The notes: generated from the letters alone by a model not told the origin. DNA of 8,803 nucleotides from Limisphaerales bacterium (GCA_003152145.1 PLZL01000214.1:12155-20957), one strand, 5' to 3'; shown: positions 1 through 7,454, counted from the first letter of the stretch. Translations and numbers: made by a program.

Positions 1-162
1 GCTTTGGATGATAGCCGCTTCGCGGAGCGCCTTGAGCACTTGCGGCGACTGACGGGTGAACAATTCCTGTTTGCCCTTGGCCTCGGCGATGTCATTGAAC
101 AGCCATGTGGTGCTCATGGGCAAGGCGTGGTCGCGGAGGCGTTGGTTGCGAAATGAGTTCAT
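1..162 (-). CDS. Fic-family protein, N-terminal fragment (cut by window edge)
   Basis: Reading leftward from an ATG at 160-162, an open frame of 54 codons runs off the left edge. It starts MNSFRNQRLRDHALPMSTTW and continues with WLFNDIAEAKGKQELF, then RQSPQVLKALREAAIIQS. That pattern is the N-terminal helical region that precedes the Fic catalytic core in many bacterial Fic proteins. In those proteins it is normally followed at once by a (T)ESSNRIEG-type segment carrying the inhibitory motif; here the frame is cut just before it. Fic proteins usually transfer AMP to hydroxyl side chains of target proteins, but the catalytic HPFx(D/E)GNGR motif lies outside the window, so activity cannot be judged. 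A second in-frame ATG at 115-117 (residue 16) is an equally possible start, and no strong ribosome binding site separates the two. A weak promoter-like pair, TTGCCC and TACGAT 16 bases apart, lies upstream. The gene follows the pectate lyase in the same direction, 240 bases away; a functional link is not evident. Confidence 0.72.
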   Translation of the reverse strand, partial: MNSFRNQRLRDHALPMSTTWLFNDIAEAKGKQELFTRQSPQVLKALREAAIIQS

Positions 163-402
163 GGCGTCAAGGTTCCCGCATCGTATTTCAAAACGTGGCG
201 CGGGCAAATCAAAATGGAGTCCAGAGGCCGTGACCTTTGGCGGTGCGAGCCGCACAGGCGAATATGCCGGCGCAAAGCCCGGCCTGTCTCCGGCGATTGC
301 TGAAACAAATCATGGAAGGCAATTGCTTCATTACGCAGAGTGGCGCGGAAAGCTGGCAGAGCCACTTGACCTGTCCGAACGCGAGGTGCCGGCGTCCTGC
401 AA

Positions 403-3400
403 TCACGGGCCAAGCTGAATCCGGTAAAAGCGCCGGTCGAAGTTGCTGGCGTTGGAATCGCTCCAGACGAACGGCGGGGTGGGGGAGTGATTGGTGAAAA
501 TGCCGGTCCAATCTGTGAGGTTTGTGGATGCCTGCACAATGTATTCCGGGCCCGAATCGCCGTTGATGGTCAGGCTGAAAACGCCGTTACTGAAAACGGA
601 GTTTGACAGTTGCGGCGGGGCCGATGCGCCCGCCGACACCGTAAGGAACACGTTGGTGCTGGCGATTGAACCGGCCACGTTGGTCACGACCACCGAGTAA
701 GCGCCCGCGTTGGTGGGCTGCACATTGCCCAATGTGAGCGTGGAGTTGGTGGCGTTCGCAACCGGCGTGTTGGTGTTCAAATACCACCGATAAGCCAGCG
801 GCGCGCTGCCAGACACAACCACGGTGAAGCTGACGCTGTTGCTGGGCGTGACCGTCTGGTTTTGCGGTTGCGCGAGGATGACCGGCGCGGTCGGCGCGTA
901 AGTCGTGAGCAGCCAGTTTGTTTTCGCCCATGTCACCGCGCCCGCGCCCGCGCCGACGGCAACGATGGCCGGCAACTGGCTCGGATCGTCCATCGAGCAC
1001 GTGTAGGGTAACTGGTTTCCGGGCAGATTCCACGAGAATGGAATCACCGGCGCCTGCACCGGCCCCAGCGTGTTGGTGCCGCCGGGATCGGTGCTGTTGC
1101 CGCGAAAGAACGCCCAATTCATCTTGTAAATCGTGTCGAGCGCGAGAATTTTTCCTGTGTAGGCCGGATTCGACGGATCGGTCTGGTTGTTGCGCAATGG
1201 CGTGAGGCAATCAATGTAAACAGATTTTTCCACCAGCAACGCGCCGTTTTCGGTGGAGATGCTGCCATTGATGGGCGGATTGAAACTGTAGGTGTTGTTC
1301 AACGTGTTTTGGCTGGCCGCGCTCATCACCGCCGCGCGCGCATTGCGCAGGTTCTTGGCCGCCAGCACCGATGTGTCGTCCGCGTAGATGTTGTAATCAT
1401 GCACGTTGCCGGCGCGCAGGCGCGGCACACAACGATCCCACACGCTGTTCAGCCACAGGTGATGAAACGTCATCGAGAGGGTCGCATTGTTAGGGTCGAG
1501 ATCATTTGCGCCCGCCAGATGAGTTTTGTCATGCCCCTGGATGATCGTGATGATGTCCCCGGTGCTGAATCCGTTGTTGCGAAGAAAATTATAAAACGCG
1601 TAACTCGTCCGGTTCGATTCGAGCGAAGAAATTTGCTGGCGAACCCAGCTGTTTGTGTTTGTCGCACCATCGTCGCCGGTGTATTTGCACCACGAAATCG
1701 TGATGGCCGAACTGCCGGCCTTGGTGTCGAGGATGCCGTCGTAAGACTTGGTGAAGGTGCAATGATCCACCCAGATGTTGCTGACCGAGCCGCCGTTGCC
1801 GAGGTCAATAAAGTCCCAATCGTTCTTGTCGTATTGTCCCTTGCTCGCCTCGTCCCACTCCCACATCTCGTCGAATTTCAAATTGCGCACGATGATATTT
1901 GCCGCGCTTTTGATGTTGAACGTCGCATGGCGGACCGTCGCGCCGTTGGCGGAAAAAATGGTCAGGCCGCTTCTCGGCTTGATGTCAATCAAACTGACGC
2001 CGGTCACGAGCAATCGCGGATGCAGCAGCGGCGCATTGTGCGAGCGGAACGGAGTTGAAGCCAGGGTTTGCACGGCGCTCCCGATTTCATTCCAGCCGAG
2101 GTCGAGGTCGTTCATGATTTCGATGACCTTTACCGAACCCGCGGTTTTGTATGCGGAAACGAGCGCGTTCGCCAGGTCGAGCGCGGTATAAACTTTGCGA
2201 TAAGCCGGATCAGTGTCTGCAATCACGCCGCCGCCGGTCGTGCCCGCAGCGAAGCCGGTCAGATTGTAAGCCGTGTCCGGCAGGGCCACGGAGGTGGTCA
2301 CGGTCAGCGTCGCGTTGCTGCTGGCCGCCGTGCCGACGCTGTTGGACGCGGCGAGCGAGTAGGTGCCCGAATCAGAATTTTGCACATTGGTAAAATTGAG
2401 CGTGGTTGCCGTCGCGCCGGAAATCGGCGAACCATTTTTCAGCCACTGATAATAAATCGGCGCCGTGCCGGACGCCGCCGCGCTGAAACCGGCATTGCCG
2501 CCGGCCAGCACGATGACGGAAGCCGGCTGCGTCACAAACGATGGCGCAACGGGATTTGTGTTGATGGTCAACACGGCGTTGGAACTCGTCGTCGAGCCGG
2601 CCAGATTGTTGACCACGACCGAATAAGTTCCGGCGTTCGTCGTTTGGACATTGTTGATCGTCAGCGATGAGTTGTTGGCTCCGACAATCGGCGTGTTGGT
2701 GTTGAAATACCATTGATAGCTCAATGGCGTCGAGCCACCCGCCGACACGTTGAAGGTCGCGCTCGCGCCGGGCTGCACGGTCAGGCTTTGCGGATCGGTG
2801 AGAATCGTAGGCTCCACCGGCACGGTCACGGTCAATTGCGCCACCTCGCTCGTGTCCGAGCCGAAGGAATTCGTGACGATGACAAAGTAAGCGCCGGAAT
2901 TGGTGGTTTGCAAATTGGTCAGCGTAAGCGAGGAATTCGTCGCGTCGGGCAGCGGTGTGTTGGTGTTGAAATACCATTGATAACTCAACGGCGCGCTGCC
3001 GTCGGACACCACGCTGAAAAACGCGCTCTGTCCGGTATAGGCCGAAACGTCCACCGGCGAAAAGCTGATGGACGGCGGCGATCCCGCGCTGGTCACATCC
3101 ACCTTCACTTCATTGAAGATGATGGTCGAGGCGGTCGTGGCTGCGGAAGAAGGGCGAAATCCAATCCCATCAAAATTAAAGCCCGTGGCGCCTGTGTCGG
3201 TGACGGACCAGGTCATGCTCGCGTTGTTCGTCGCGTTCTGCCATGTGGCCGTGATGACGAGCATGGCGGAGTTGGAACGCAGAACGGAAAGCTGCAGGAT
3301 GTATTGCGTGCCGGCGACGAACCCGCCGAAGCCGTTCGTGCTTCCCGGCCCGCTGCCGAGCGAGGTGTAGTCGCCGCTGGTGCCAAGCAATGAAGAGTCG

Positions 3401-3990
3401 CTGGTCGTCGTGCGCTTGCGGATGTCCATCGGCGAAGTGTTGTTGAACGTCGCCCCCATGCTTTGGAACAGTGCGTAACCCTGAACGCCGCTGCCCTGGC
3501 CGCTGTTGCTGGAGAGGTCGGCGGTCGCCCACTTTGGCGACAGGGTCGAATCGGCAAAATCAAACAAGCCGATTCTGAAACCGCCGGAGGTGTTGCCCGC
3601 TGCCACGCCGCTGAACGTAAATTTGATCGTGGCCGTGAGTGTGTCGCCGACCCCGAGCGAAACCGGGCTGCTGGAATTCGCGCCGAAATAGCTCACTCCG
3701 AGAATGGCGGTGCTGCCCATCGTCAACGTCATTCCGTTGGTCGCGGTGACCCACGACGAACTGCTGGAAACATACCACGCCGCATTGGTCGGCAGATTTT
3801 GATTGTTGCGCGTCCCGTCGGCAAACGTGTCGTCCAACACGGTTGCGGCACGGCCTGCCAGCGCGGTGGCAACAACCATGAAGATCCCAGCCAACCGGCA
3901 TCGCCACGGGCGCTTCGGAGTAAACACATGAAGCGTTGAGGCAAAATGCGCCGCCGAACAATCGTCACGGGGAATGGGAATGAACGTCAT
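403..3990 (-). CDS. Secreted multidomain pectate lyase (PL1) with four Ig-like domains
   Basis: This 1195-residue protein should cleave de-esterified homogalacturonan by beta-elimination outside the cytoplasm. Domains: signal peptide about 28-48 (basic RPWRCR, hydrophobic core, ALAGRAA); N-terminal beta-rich domain about 50-300; Ig-like domains about 305-391, 392-480 and 481-567, each with a YQW core and a (S/A)G(A/T)Y motif; PL1 catalytic domain about 570-1032; fourth Ig-like domain about 1035-1120; C-terminal module about 1124-1195 ending RRFYRIQLGP. PL1 landmarks are WVDHCTF (740-746), DGILD (751-755, calcium-binding aspartates), ITISW (763-767), HDK (820-822, a possible active-site lysine), and PRLRAGNVHDYN (856-867), matching the PRxRxGxxHxYN signature. 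The arginine usually two residues before that proline is C854, with R853 next to it, so the exact catalytic arginine is uncertain. The ATG at 3988-3990 gives a long n-region; an in-frame GTG at 3925-3927 (residue 22) would give a more ordinary signal peptide, and neither has a clear ribosome binding site. It is divergent from the polygalacturonase gene. PL1 assignment is firm; exact substrate is inferred. Confidence 0.93.
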   Translation of the reverse strand: MTFIPIPRDDCSAAHFASTLHVFTPKRPWRCRLAGIFMVVATALAGRAATVLDDTFADGTRNNQNLPTNAAWYVSSSSSWVTATNGMTLTMGSTAILGVSYFGANSSSPVSLGVGDTLTATIKFTFSGVAAGNTSGGFRIGLFDFADSTLSPKWATADLSSNSGQGSGVQGYALFQSMGATFNNTSPMDIRKRTTTSDSSLLGTSGDYTSLGSGPGSTNGFGGFVAGTQYILQLSVLRSNSAMLVITATWQNATNNASMTWSVTDTGATGFNFDGIGFRPSSAATTASTIIFNEVKVDVTSAGSPPSISFSPVDVSAYTGQSAFFSVVSDGSAPLSYQWYFNTNTPLPDATNSSLTLTNLQTTNSGAYFVIVTNSFGSDTSEVAQLTVTVPVEPTILTDPQSLTVQPGASATFNVSAGGSTPLSYQWYFNTNTPIVGANNSSLTINNVQTTNAGTYSVVVNNLAGSTTSSNAVLTINTNPVAPSFVTQPASVIVLAGGNAGFSAAASGTAPIYYQWLKNGSPISGATATTLNFTNVQNSDSGTYSLAASNSVGTAASSNATLTVTTSVALPDTAYNLTGFAAGTTGGGVIADTDPAYRKVYTALDLANALVSAYKTAGSVKVIEIMNDLDLGWNEIGSAVQTLASTPFRSHNAPLLHPRLLVTGVSLIDIKPRSGLTIFSANGATVRHATFNIKSAANIIVRNLKFDEMWEWDEASKGQYDKNDWDFIDLGNGGSVSNIWVDHCTFTKSYDGILDTKAGSSAITISWCKYTGDDGATNTNSWVRQQISSLESNRTSYAFYNFLRNNGFSTGDIITIIQGHDKTHLAGANDLDPNNATLSMTFHHLWLNSVWDRCVPRLRAGNVHDYNIYADDTSVLAAKNLRNARAAVMSAASQNTLNNTYSFNPPINGSISTENGALLVEKSVYIDCLTPLRNNQTDPSNPAYTGKILALDTIYKMNWAFFRGNSTDPGGTNTLGPVQAPVIPFSWNLPGNQLPYTCSMDDPSQLPAIVAVGAGAGAVTWAKTNWLLTTYAPTAPVILAQPQNQTVTPSNSVSFTVVVSGSAPLAYRWYLNTNTPVANATNSTLTLGNVQPTNAGAYSVVVTNVAGSIASTNVFLTVSAGASAPPQLSNSVFSNGVFSLTINGDSGPEYIVQASTNLTDWTGIFTNHSPTPPFVWSDSNASNFDRRFYRIQLGP
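2693..2718. repeat. 26-base direct repeat, copy 1 (Ig-like domain 2 of the pectate lyase)
   Basis: These 26 bases are identical to 2957-2982. On the minus strand they encode the YQWYFNTNT core strand of the second Ig-like domain. A diverged third copy lies at about 767-792 in the fourth Ig-like domain (YRWYLNTNT). Identity at the DNA level, including synonymous positions, points to duplication or gene conversion among Ig modules rather than a separate regulatory element. Confidence 0.85.
2957..2982. repeat. 26-base direct repeat, copy 2 (Ig-like domain 1 of the pectate lyase)
   Basis: Identical over 26 bases to 2693-2718, it encodes the same YQWYFNTNT stretch in the first Ig-like domain. The flanking sequence to about 3000 also resembles 793-810 in the fourth Ig-like domain (both encode the SAPL(S/A)Y region). 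The third Ig-like domain (YYQWLKNGSPISG) does not share this DNA repeat and is more diverged. Confidence 0.85.
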
Positions 3991-4217
3991 GTCTTTTTAT
4001 CCAAATCGGTGAATTTTCTTATGCAAGATACAACCGGAGAAGCAATTTTGCCATCCCCTTGTGCTGCATTTAATCTTGAAAGTTGTGCATTGAGTGAAAG
4101 GGACGTGGCTGGATCGCACGGGTTGCGAACCATCCCTGTTCACGTTTTGCCATTAGGTCAGGTTTCTGTTTCCGATTCAAGAAGACGTCGCATCAGTATG
4201 CAGCCTTGTGGGTGGGA

Positions 4218-4246
4218 TTGGCAATACTCATGCAACCTCATGCAAT
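4218..4246 (+). promoter_or_regulatory. Possible sigma70-type promoter for the GH28-CE8 unit
   Basis: TTGGCA (4218-4223, one mismatch to TTGACA) is followed after 17 bases by TGCAAT (4241-4246, two mismatches to TATAAT). It would start transcription roughly 45 bases before the GTG start at 4298. The -10 element is poor and lies inside the second copy of a 10-bp repeat, which would fit a promoter needing an activator. Low confidence: the match could be chance. Confidence 0.25.
4227..4246. repeat. Tandem 10-bp direct repeat CTCATGCAA(C/T), candidate operator
   Basis: Two abutting copies, CTCATGCAAC at 4227-4236 and CTCATGCAAT at 4237-4246, differ only at the last base. A 10-bp period places both copies on the same face of the helix. 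The pair sits 51-71 bases upstream of the polygalacturonase start. AraC-family proteins commonly bind direct repeats, so it is a candidate site for such a regulator; no binding evidence is visible in the sequence itself. Confidence 0.45.
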
Positions 4247-4297
4247 CTTGGAATCGCTTTTGACGGGAATGTGCTGTAAAGTCCTGAGGTTTCCAGC

Positions 4298-6283
4298 GTG
4301 GCAAATTATATGGGATTGGAGTCTGCAAATTTCCATTGGCAAACGGGCATCCGGATCGGGATGCCCGTTGTGGGAATGTTGTGGATTGCAGGAATGGCAC
4401 TGGCCGCGCCCGCATTGCCGGTCATCAACACCAACAATATCATCGTCATTACCAACGCGGCCTACGGCGCGAAATTCGACAACTCGACCGACAACACGAT
4501 CGCCATTTCCAATGCCATCGTCGCGGCGGCAGCGGGCGGGACGACCAATGGCGCAGCCGGCGGCACGGTGGAAATACCGCCGGGGACAAACGCATATTTG
4601 TGCGGGCCGATTGTGCTCCGCAACAACGTCAATCTGCAGATCGACGCGGGTGCGATTCTGCGGATGCTGCCTTTGGGGCAGTATCCGGGCGGAACCAACA
4701 CCGGAACCACTTTTATTTCCGGATCGAACCTGCACGACATCGAGATCAGCGGGTCGGGGGCGATTGACGGCCAGGGCGCGGCCTGGTGGCCGTTTCCCAG
4801 CGCGCCCCGTCCGCGAATGATTTCTCCGTCCAGTTGCAACCGTCTGCTGATTCAAAATGTGACCCTGTCCAATTCGCCGATGTTTCATATCGCCATCAGC
4901 GGCAGCAAGTCGGGCAATTCCACCGTTCAAAACGTCACCATTCGGGCGCCTTCGTCCTCACCAAACACGGATGCGTGCGATGTCGCCGGGACGAACATCT
5001 TGGTTCAAAACTGCAACATCAGCGTGGGTGACGATGATTTCACCTGCGGCGGCGGGACCCACGATGTGCTCGTCACGAACAACACCTACGGCACCGGCCA
5101 CGGTATTTCCATCGGCAGTTACACCGACAGCGGCGGCGTTTCCAACATCACTGTCATCAACTGCACTATCAGCGGCGCCGTCAACGGCATCCGCATCAAG
5201 TCCGACAACGACCGCGGCGGTGTGGTGCAAAACATTTCGTATTACAACATTGGCATCACCAACGTGAATTTTCCGATCACAGTTTACGCCTATTACCACT
5301 GGTATGGCACGCCTAGTGGCATTTCGCCGGCCATCGCCGCCAGCACCAATGCCGCCACGGTCACCGGCGAGACGCCAATTTACCGTAACATCACGTTCAG
5401 CAACATCACCGCCACGTCGGTTGGCAGTTATCCGGCAGCGATCATTTGGTCGCGCACAGAAATGCCCGCCACGAACATCGTTTTCAATCACGTCAATGTT
5501 TCTGCGTCCCGGCCGTTTGAAATCTACAACGCCAGCGGCGTTCAACTGATTGATTCGAAAGTCGGCGGCAACAATACGAATTTATGGCTGTTCAATGCGC
5601 AGGTCATTGTCTCCAACAGCGTGCCGACGAATTCGCTGTTCGCTCTCGATGGCCTGACCACCAGCGGCTGCGGTAATAGCTTTGTTGTCTTCAACGCACA
5701 GGCTTCGCTCAAAAACACCAATTGTTTCGACAACGGACCGCTCACACTCGGCTCGGCGAAGTTTATAGTCAGCAACAGTCTGACGGTATTCCCTTCAACC
5801 GTCTTGAATTTTACTCTCGGCTCAAACGCGGCAACGGTTTCCGTGATTAGCAACCTGACACTTGGTGGCACCATCAACGTCACCAACGGCGTCGGATTCA
5901 CCAATGGCGCCTACACGCTGCTGACTTATGCTGGCAAACTCAACGGCAATTTGCCTGCGCTGGCCGGCAAGCCGGCGGGTTTCAACTACCTTTACAGCCT
6001 CAACACCAACACTCCTGCCCAAGTCAACCTGCTGGCGCAGACACCGCCCTCACCGGTGTTCACTGCCGGCATTCTGTCCACCACCGGCGGCTTTGTCTTC
6101 AATGCCACCAACGGCCCGCCCAGCAACTCGGTTTATGTTTTGGCGGCGACCAACCTCGCGCTGCCGCCGGCCCAGTGGACGCCGGTGGCCACCAACCAGT
6201 TTGACGGGAACGGCCAGTTCATCTTTACTAATGCCTTCGGCCCCACTTCTCCGCAGACGTTTTATCTTTTGGAATTGCCTTAG
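4298..6283 (+). CDS. Secreted polygalacturonase, glycoside hydrolase family 28
   Basis: This 661-residue enzyme should hydrolyse alpha-1,4-galacturonosyl bonds in pectate after export. The GTG start at 4298 is preferred because TGAGGT at 4285-4290 forms a ribosome binding site 7 bases upstream; the in-frame ATG at 4310 would lie too far from it. The signal peptide ends near residue 36 (IAGMALA, then APALPV). The right-handed beta-helix begins at about 52 (NAAYGAKFDNSTDN). All GH28 active-site motifs are visible: NTD (223-225), GDD (244-246), GHGISIGS (267-274) and RIK (299-301), corresponding to the catalytic aspartates, histidine, arginine and lysine of the family. The flanks NTDACD and GDDDFTC differ from the common NTDG.D and GDD(C/A). 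Residues about 420-585 are a repetitive beta-strand-rich stretch not recognised. Residues about 586-661 form a C-terminal module with VLAATNL, QWTPVATNQFDGNG and FYLLELP, related to the tail of the pectate lyase. Endo or exo mode cannot be told. It precedes the methylesterase gene by 38 bases. Confidence 0.93.
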   Translation: MANYMGLESANFHWQTGIRIGMPVVGMLWIAGMALAAPALPVINTNNIIVITNAAYGAKFDNSTDNTIAISNAIVAAAAGGTTNGAAGGTVEIPPGTNAYLCGPIVLRNNVNLQIDAGAILRMLPLGQYPGGTNTGTTFISGSNLHDIEISGSGAIDGQGAAWWPFPSAPRPRMISPSSCNRLLIQNVTLSNSPMFHIAISGSKSGNSTVQNVTIRAPSSSPNTDACDVAGTNILVQNCNISVGDDDFTCGGGTHDVLVTNNTYGTGHGISIGSYTDSGGVSNITVINCTISGAVNGIRIKSDNDRGGVVQNISYYNIGITNVNFPITVYAYYHWYGTPSGISPAIAASTNAATVTGETPIYRNITFSNITATSVGSYPAAIIWSRTEMPATNIVFNHVNVSASRPFEIYNASGVQLIDSKVGGNNTNLWLFNAQVIVSNSVPTNSLFALDGLTTSGCGNSFVVFNAQASLKNTNCFDNGPLTLGSAKFIVSNSLTVFPSTVLNFTLGSNAATVSVISNLTLGGTINVTNGVGFTNGAYTLLTYAGKLNGNLPALAGKPAGFNYLYSLNTNTPAQVNLLAQTPPSPVFTAGILSTTGGFVFNATNGPPSNSVYVLAATNLALPPAQWTPVATNQFDGNGQFIFTNAFGPTSPQTFYLLELP

Positions 6284-6321
6284 ACGAGGCATGTGACGAC
6301 CATGGGCAACGGGTTGTTCCT

Positions 6322-7323
6322 ATGAAAAAAATCTTCCTTCTCTCGCGAAGGGCGGCGGCGAAAGTTGTTTTATGCTTGCTGGCTTTCGCGCTCTTCATCG
6401 CGAGCGAACCGCTCGCCGCGCAAACGAATCTGGTGGTCACGCCGGATGGCAGCGGCCAGTTCAAGACGGTGCAGGAAGCCATCATGGCCGTGCCTTCGGG
6501 CAGCAGCAATAATCCCGTCGTCATCCACATCAAGCCGGGTGTTTACAAGGAGCTGATTTATATCCAGCGCGAAAAAAGGTTTTTCAAACTCGTCGGTGAA
6601 AATCCAACGAACACCATCCTCACTTTCAATCTTTATGCCGGCATCACAAACGCCGAGGGCAAACCCATCGGCACCTTCAAGACGCCTTCGACGACGATTG
6701 ACGCGGACGATTTCATCGCGGAAAACCTCACGTTCGAGAATTCCGCCGGGCCGGTCGGCCAGGCGCTCGCCATCCGCATTGATGGCGACCGCGCGGGGTT
6801 TCGCAATTGCCGCTTTCTCGGCTGGCAGGACACGATTCTGCTCAATCGCGGACGGCAGTATTTTGAAAATTGCTATATCTGCGGCCACGTGGATTTCATT
6901 TTCGGCGCGGCGACGGCGTGGTTCGAGAAGTGCCGCATCAATTGTCTGCGCGACGGCTACATCACCGCCGCCTCGACGCCGGTGGACCAGCCGTTCGGCT
7001 ATGTCTTCTCGAATTGCAAAATCACCGGTGACAAGCCCGGCGTTAAAACTGTTCTTGGACGGCCTTGGCGGATTTACGCGAGCACGATTTTCCTGAACAC
7101 GGAGATGTCGGACGTGGTCCGGCCGGAAGGCTGGAATGATTGGAAAAAGCCGGAGGCGCACCAGACGGCGCGCTACGCCGAATTCAACAGCACCGGCGCG
7201 GGTGCGAGTCCGACGAATCGTCCGGGCTGGACGAAACGATTAACTGCAGCCGAGGCACAAAAAATCACGGTTGAAAAAGTGCTCGGCGGTTCGGACGGCT
7301 GGAATCCAAAAGCGAACGAATAA
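6322..7323 (+). CDS. Secreted pectin methylesterase (pectinesterase, CE8)
   Basis: This 333-residue protein removes methyl esters from pectin, releasing methanol and exposing the carboxylates that polygalacturonase and pectate lyase need. The signal peptide is clear: MKKIFLLSRRAAAK, a hydrophobic core at about 15-27, cleavage likely near residue 33 (LAA, then QTN). CE8 landmarks in order are TPDGSGQFKTVQEAI (40-54), KPGVYKE (71-77), QALAIR (147-152), GWQDTIL (167-173, with acid/base D170), VDFIFGAATAWFE (190-202, with nucleophile D191) and LGRPW (245-249, substrate-binding R247 and W249). All catalytic residues are present and the length is typical for a single-domain bacterial enzyme with no inhibitor-like pro-region. 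It lacks the Ig-like and C-terminal modules of its neighbours. The ATG at 6322 is the only sensible start; no clear ribosome binding site precedes it, so translation may depend on coupling to the upstream polygalacturonase gene, which ends 38 bases before. Confidence 0.95.
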   Translation: MKKIFLLSRRAAAKVVLCLLAFALFIASEPLAAQTNLVVTPDGSGQFKTVQEAIMAVPSGSSNNPVVIHIKPGVYKELIYIQREKRFFKLVGENPTNTILTFNLYAGITNAEGKPIGTFKTPSTTIDADDFIAENLTFENSAGPVGQALAIRIDGDRAGFRNCRFLGWQDTILLNRGRQYFENCYICGHVDFIFGAATAWFEKCRINCLRDGYITAASTPVDQPFGYVFSNCKITGDKPGVKTVLGRPWRIYASTIFLNTEMSDVVRPEGWNDWKKPEAHQTARYAEFNSTGAGASPTNRPGWTKRLTAAEAQKITVEKVLGGSDGWNPKANE

Positions 7324-7403
7324 TCATGCGATTCAGCCGGCGGAGGTTTGGCGCTTTCTTTTGGGCAAAATTGCCAAAGGTGCCGGTTGCGGATTATGAA
7401 ATC

Positions 7404-7432
7404 AAAAAGGCGCTGGAATTTCTCCAGCGCCT
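7404..7432 (-). terminator. Intrinsic terminator of the PEP-CTERM gene
   Basis: GGCGCTGGA (7409-7417) and TCCAGCGCC (7423-7431) form a perfect 9-bp stem, extended to 10 by A7408-T7432, around a 5-base loop. Read on the minus strand, the stem is followed directly by TTTTT (complement of 7404-7408), the classic rho-independent layout, 23 bases past the stop codon of the 7455-8465 gene. On the plus strand the stem is followed by CGAAATTT rather than a T run, so it should work poorly for the convergent methylesterase transcript. Confidence 0.85.
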
Positions 7433-7454
7433 CGAAATTTATCACCTTGAATTT

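Larger units (their letters stand above)
3991..4297. promoter_or_regulatory. Divergent control region between pectate lyase and polygalacturonase genes
   Basis: This 307-base gap separates two divergently transcribed pectinase genes and holds no convincing gene. It contains six copies of the pentamer ATGCA or its complement: 4021-4025, 4065-4069 (reverse), 4086-4090 (reverse), 4198-4202, 4230-4234 and 4240-4244. Fewer than one would be expected by chance in this length. The last two form a 10-bp tandem repeat. Candidate promoter elements for the plus-strand gene are weak (see 4218-4246). For the minus-strand gene only a poor TTGCTT / CATAAG pair 16 bases apart was found. The region is the natural place for shared control by a regulator such as the AraC-type protein at the right edge; that link is inference. 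Confidence 0.6.

Noticed and set aside
163..402. Gap between the Fic fragment and the pectate lyase stop, with short open frames on both strands and a GCCGG/CCGGC hairpin at 266-283
   Set aside because: The open frames have no recognisable domain or ribosome binding site and partly overlap real genes. The hairpin is short and has no T run on either strand, so it is not a credible terminator.
1309..2058. 249-codon open frame on the plus strand inside the pectate lyase
   Set aside because: It lies antisense within the catalytic domain, is rich in Arg, Ala and Val as expected from reading a GC-rich gene backward, and shows no motif.
2290..3078. Repeat array that might be a CRISPR or tandem repeat locus
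   Set aside because: The repeats are about 264 bases apart, in frame, and encode Ig-like domains, so they are protein module duplications.
3946..4263. 105-codon open frame filling the divergent control region
   Set aside because: Overlaps the start of the pectate lyase, has no recognisable features, and occupies the only space available for the two divergent promoters.
4238..4930. 230-codon minus-strand open frame over the start of the polygalacturonase gene
   Set aside because: Antisense shadow of a gene with clear GH28 motifs; low-complexity composition and no start signal.
5560..6060. Autotransporter identity for the polygalacturonase because of its strand repeats
   Set aside because: There is no C-terminal beta-barrel domain; the protein ends in the compact FYLLELP module instead.
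7350..7377. Imperfect hairpin TTTGGGCAA / TTGCCAAA after the methylesterase stop as a terminator
   Set aside because: The stem has a bulged G and a very small loop, and is followed by GGTGCC rather than a T run on the plus strand.
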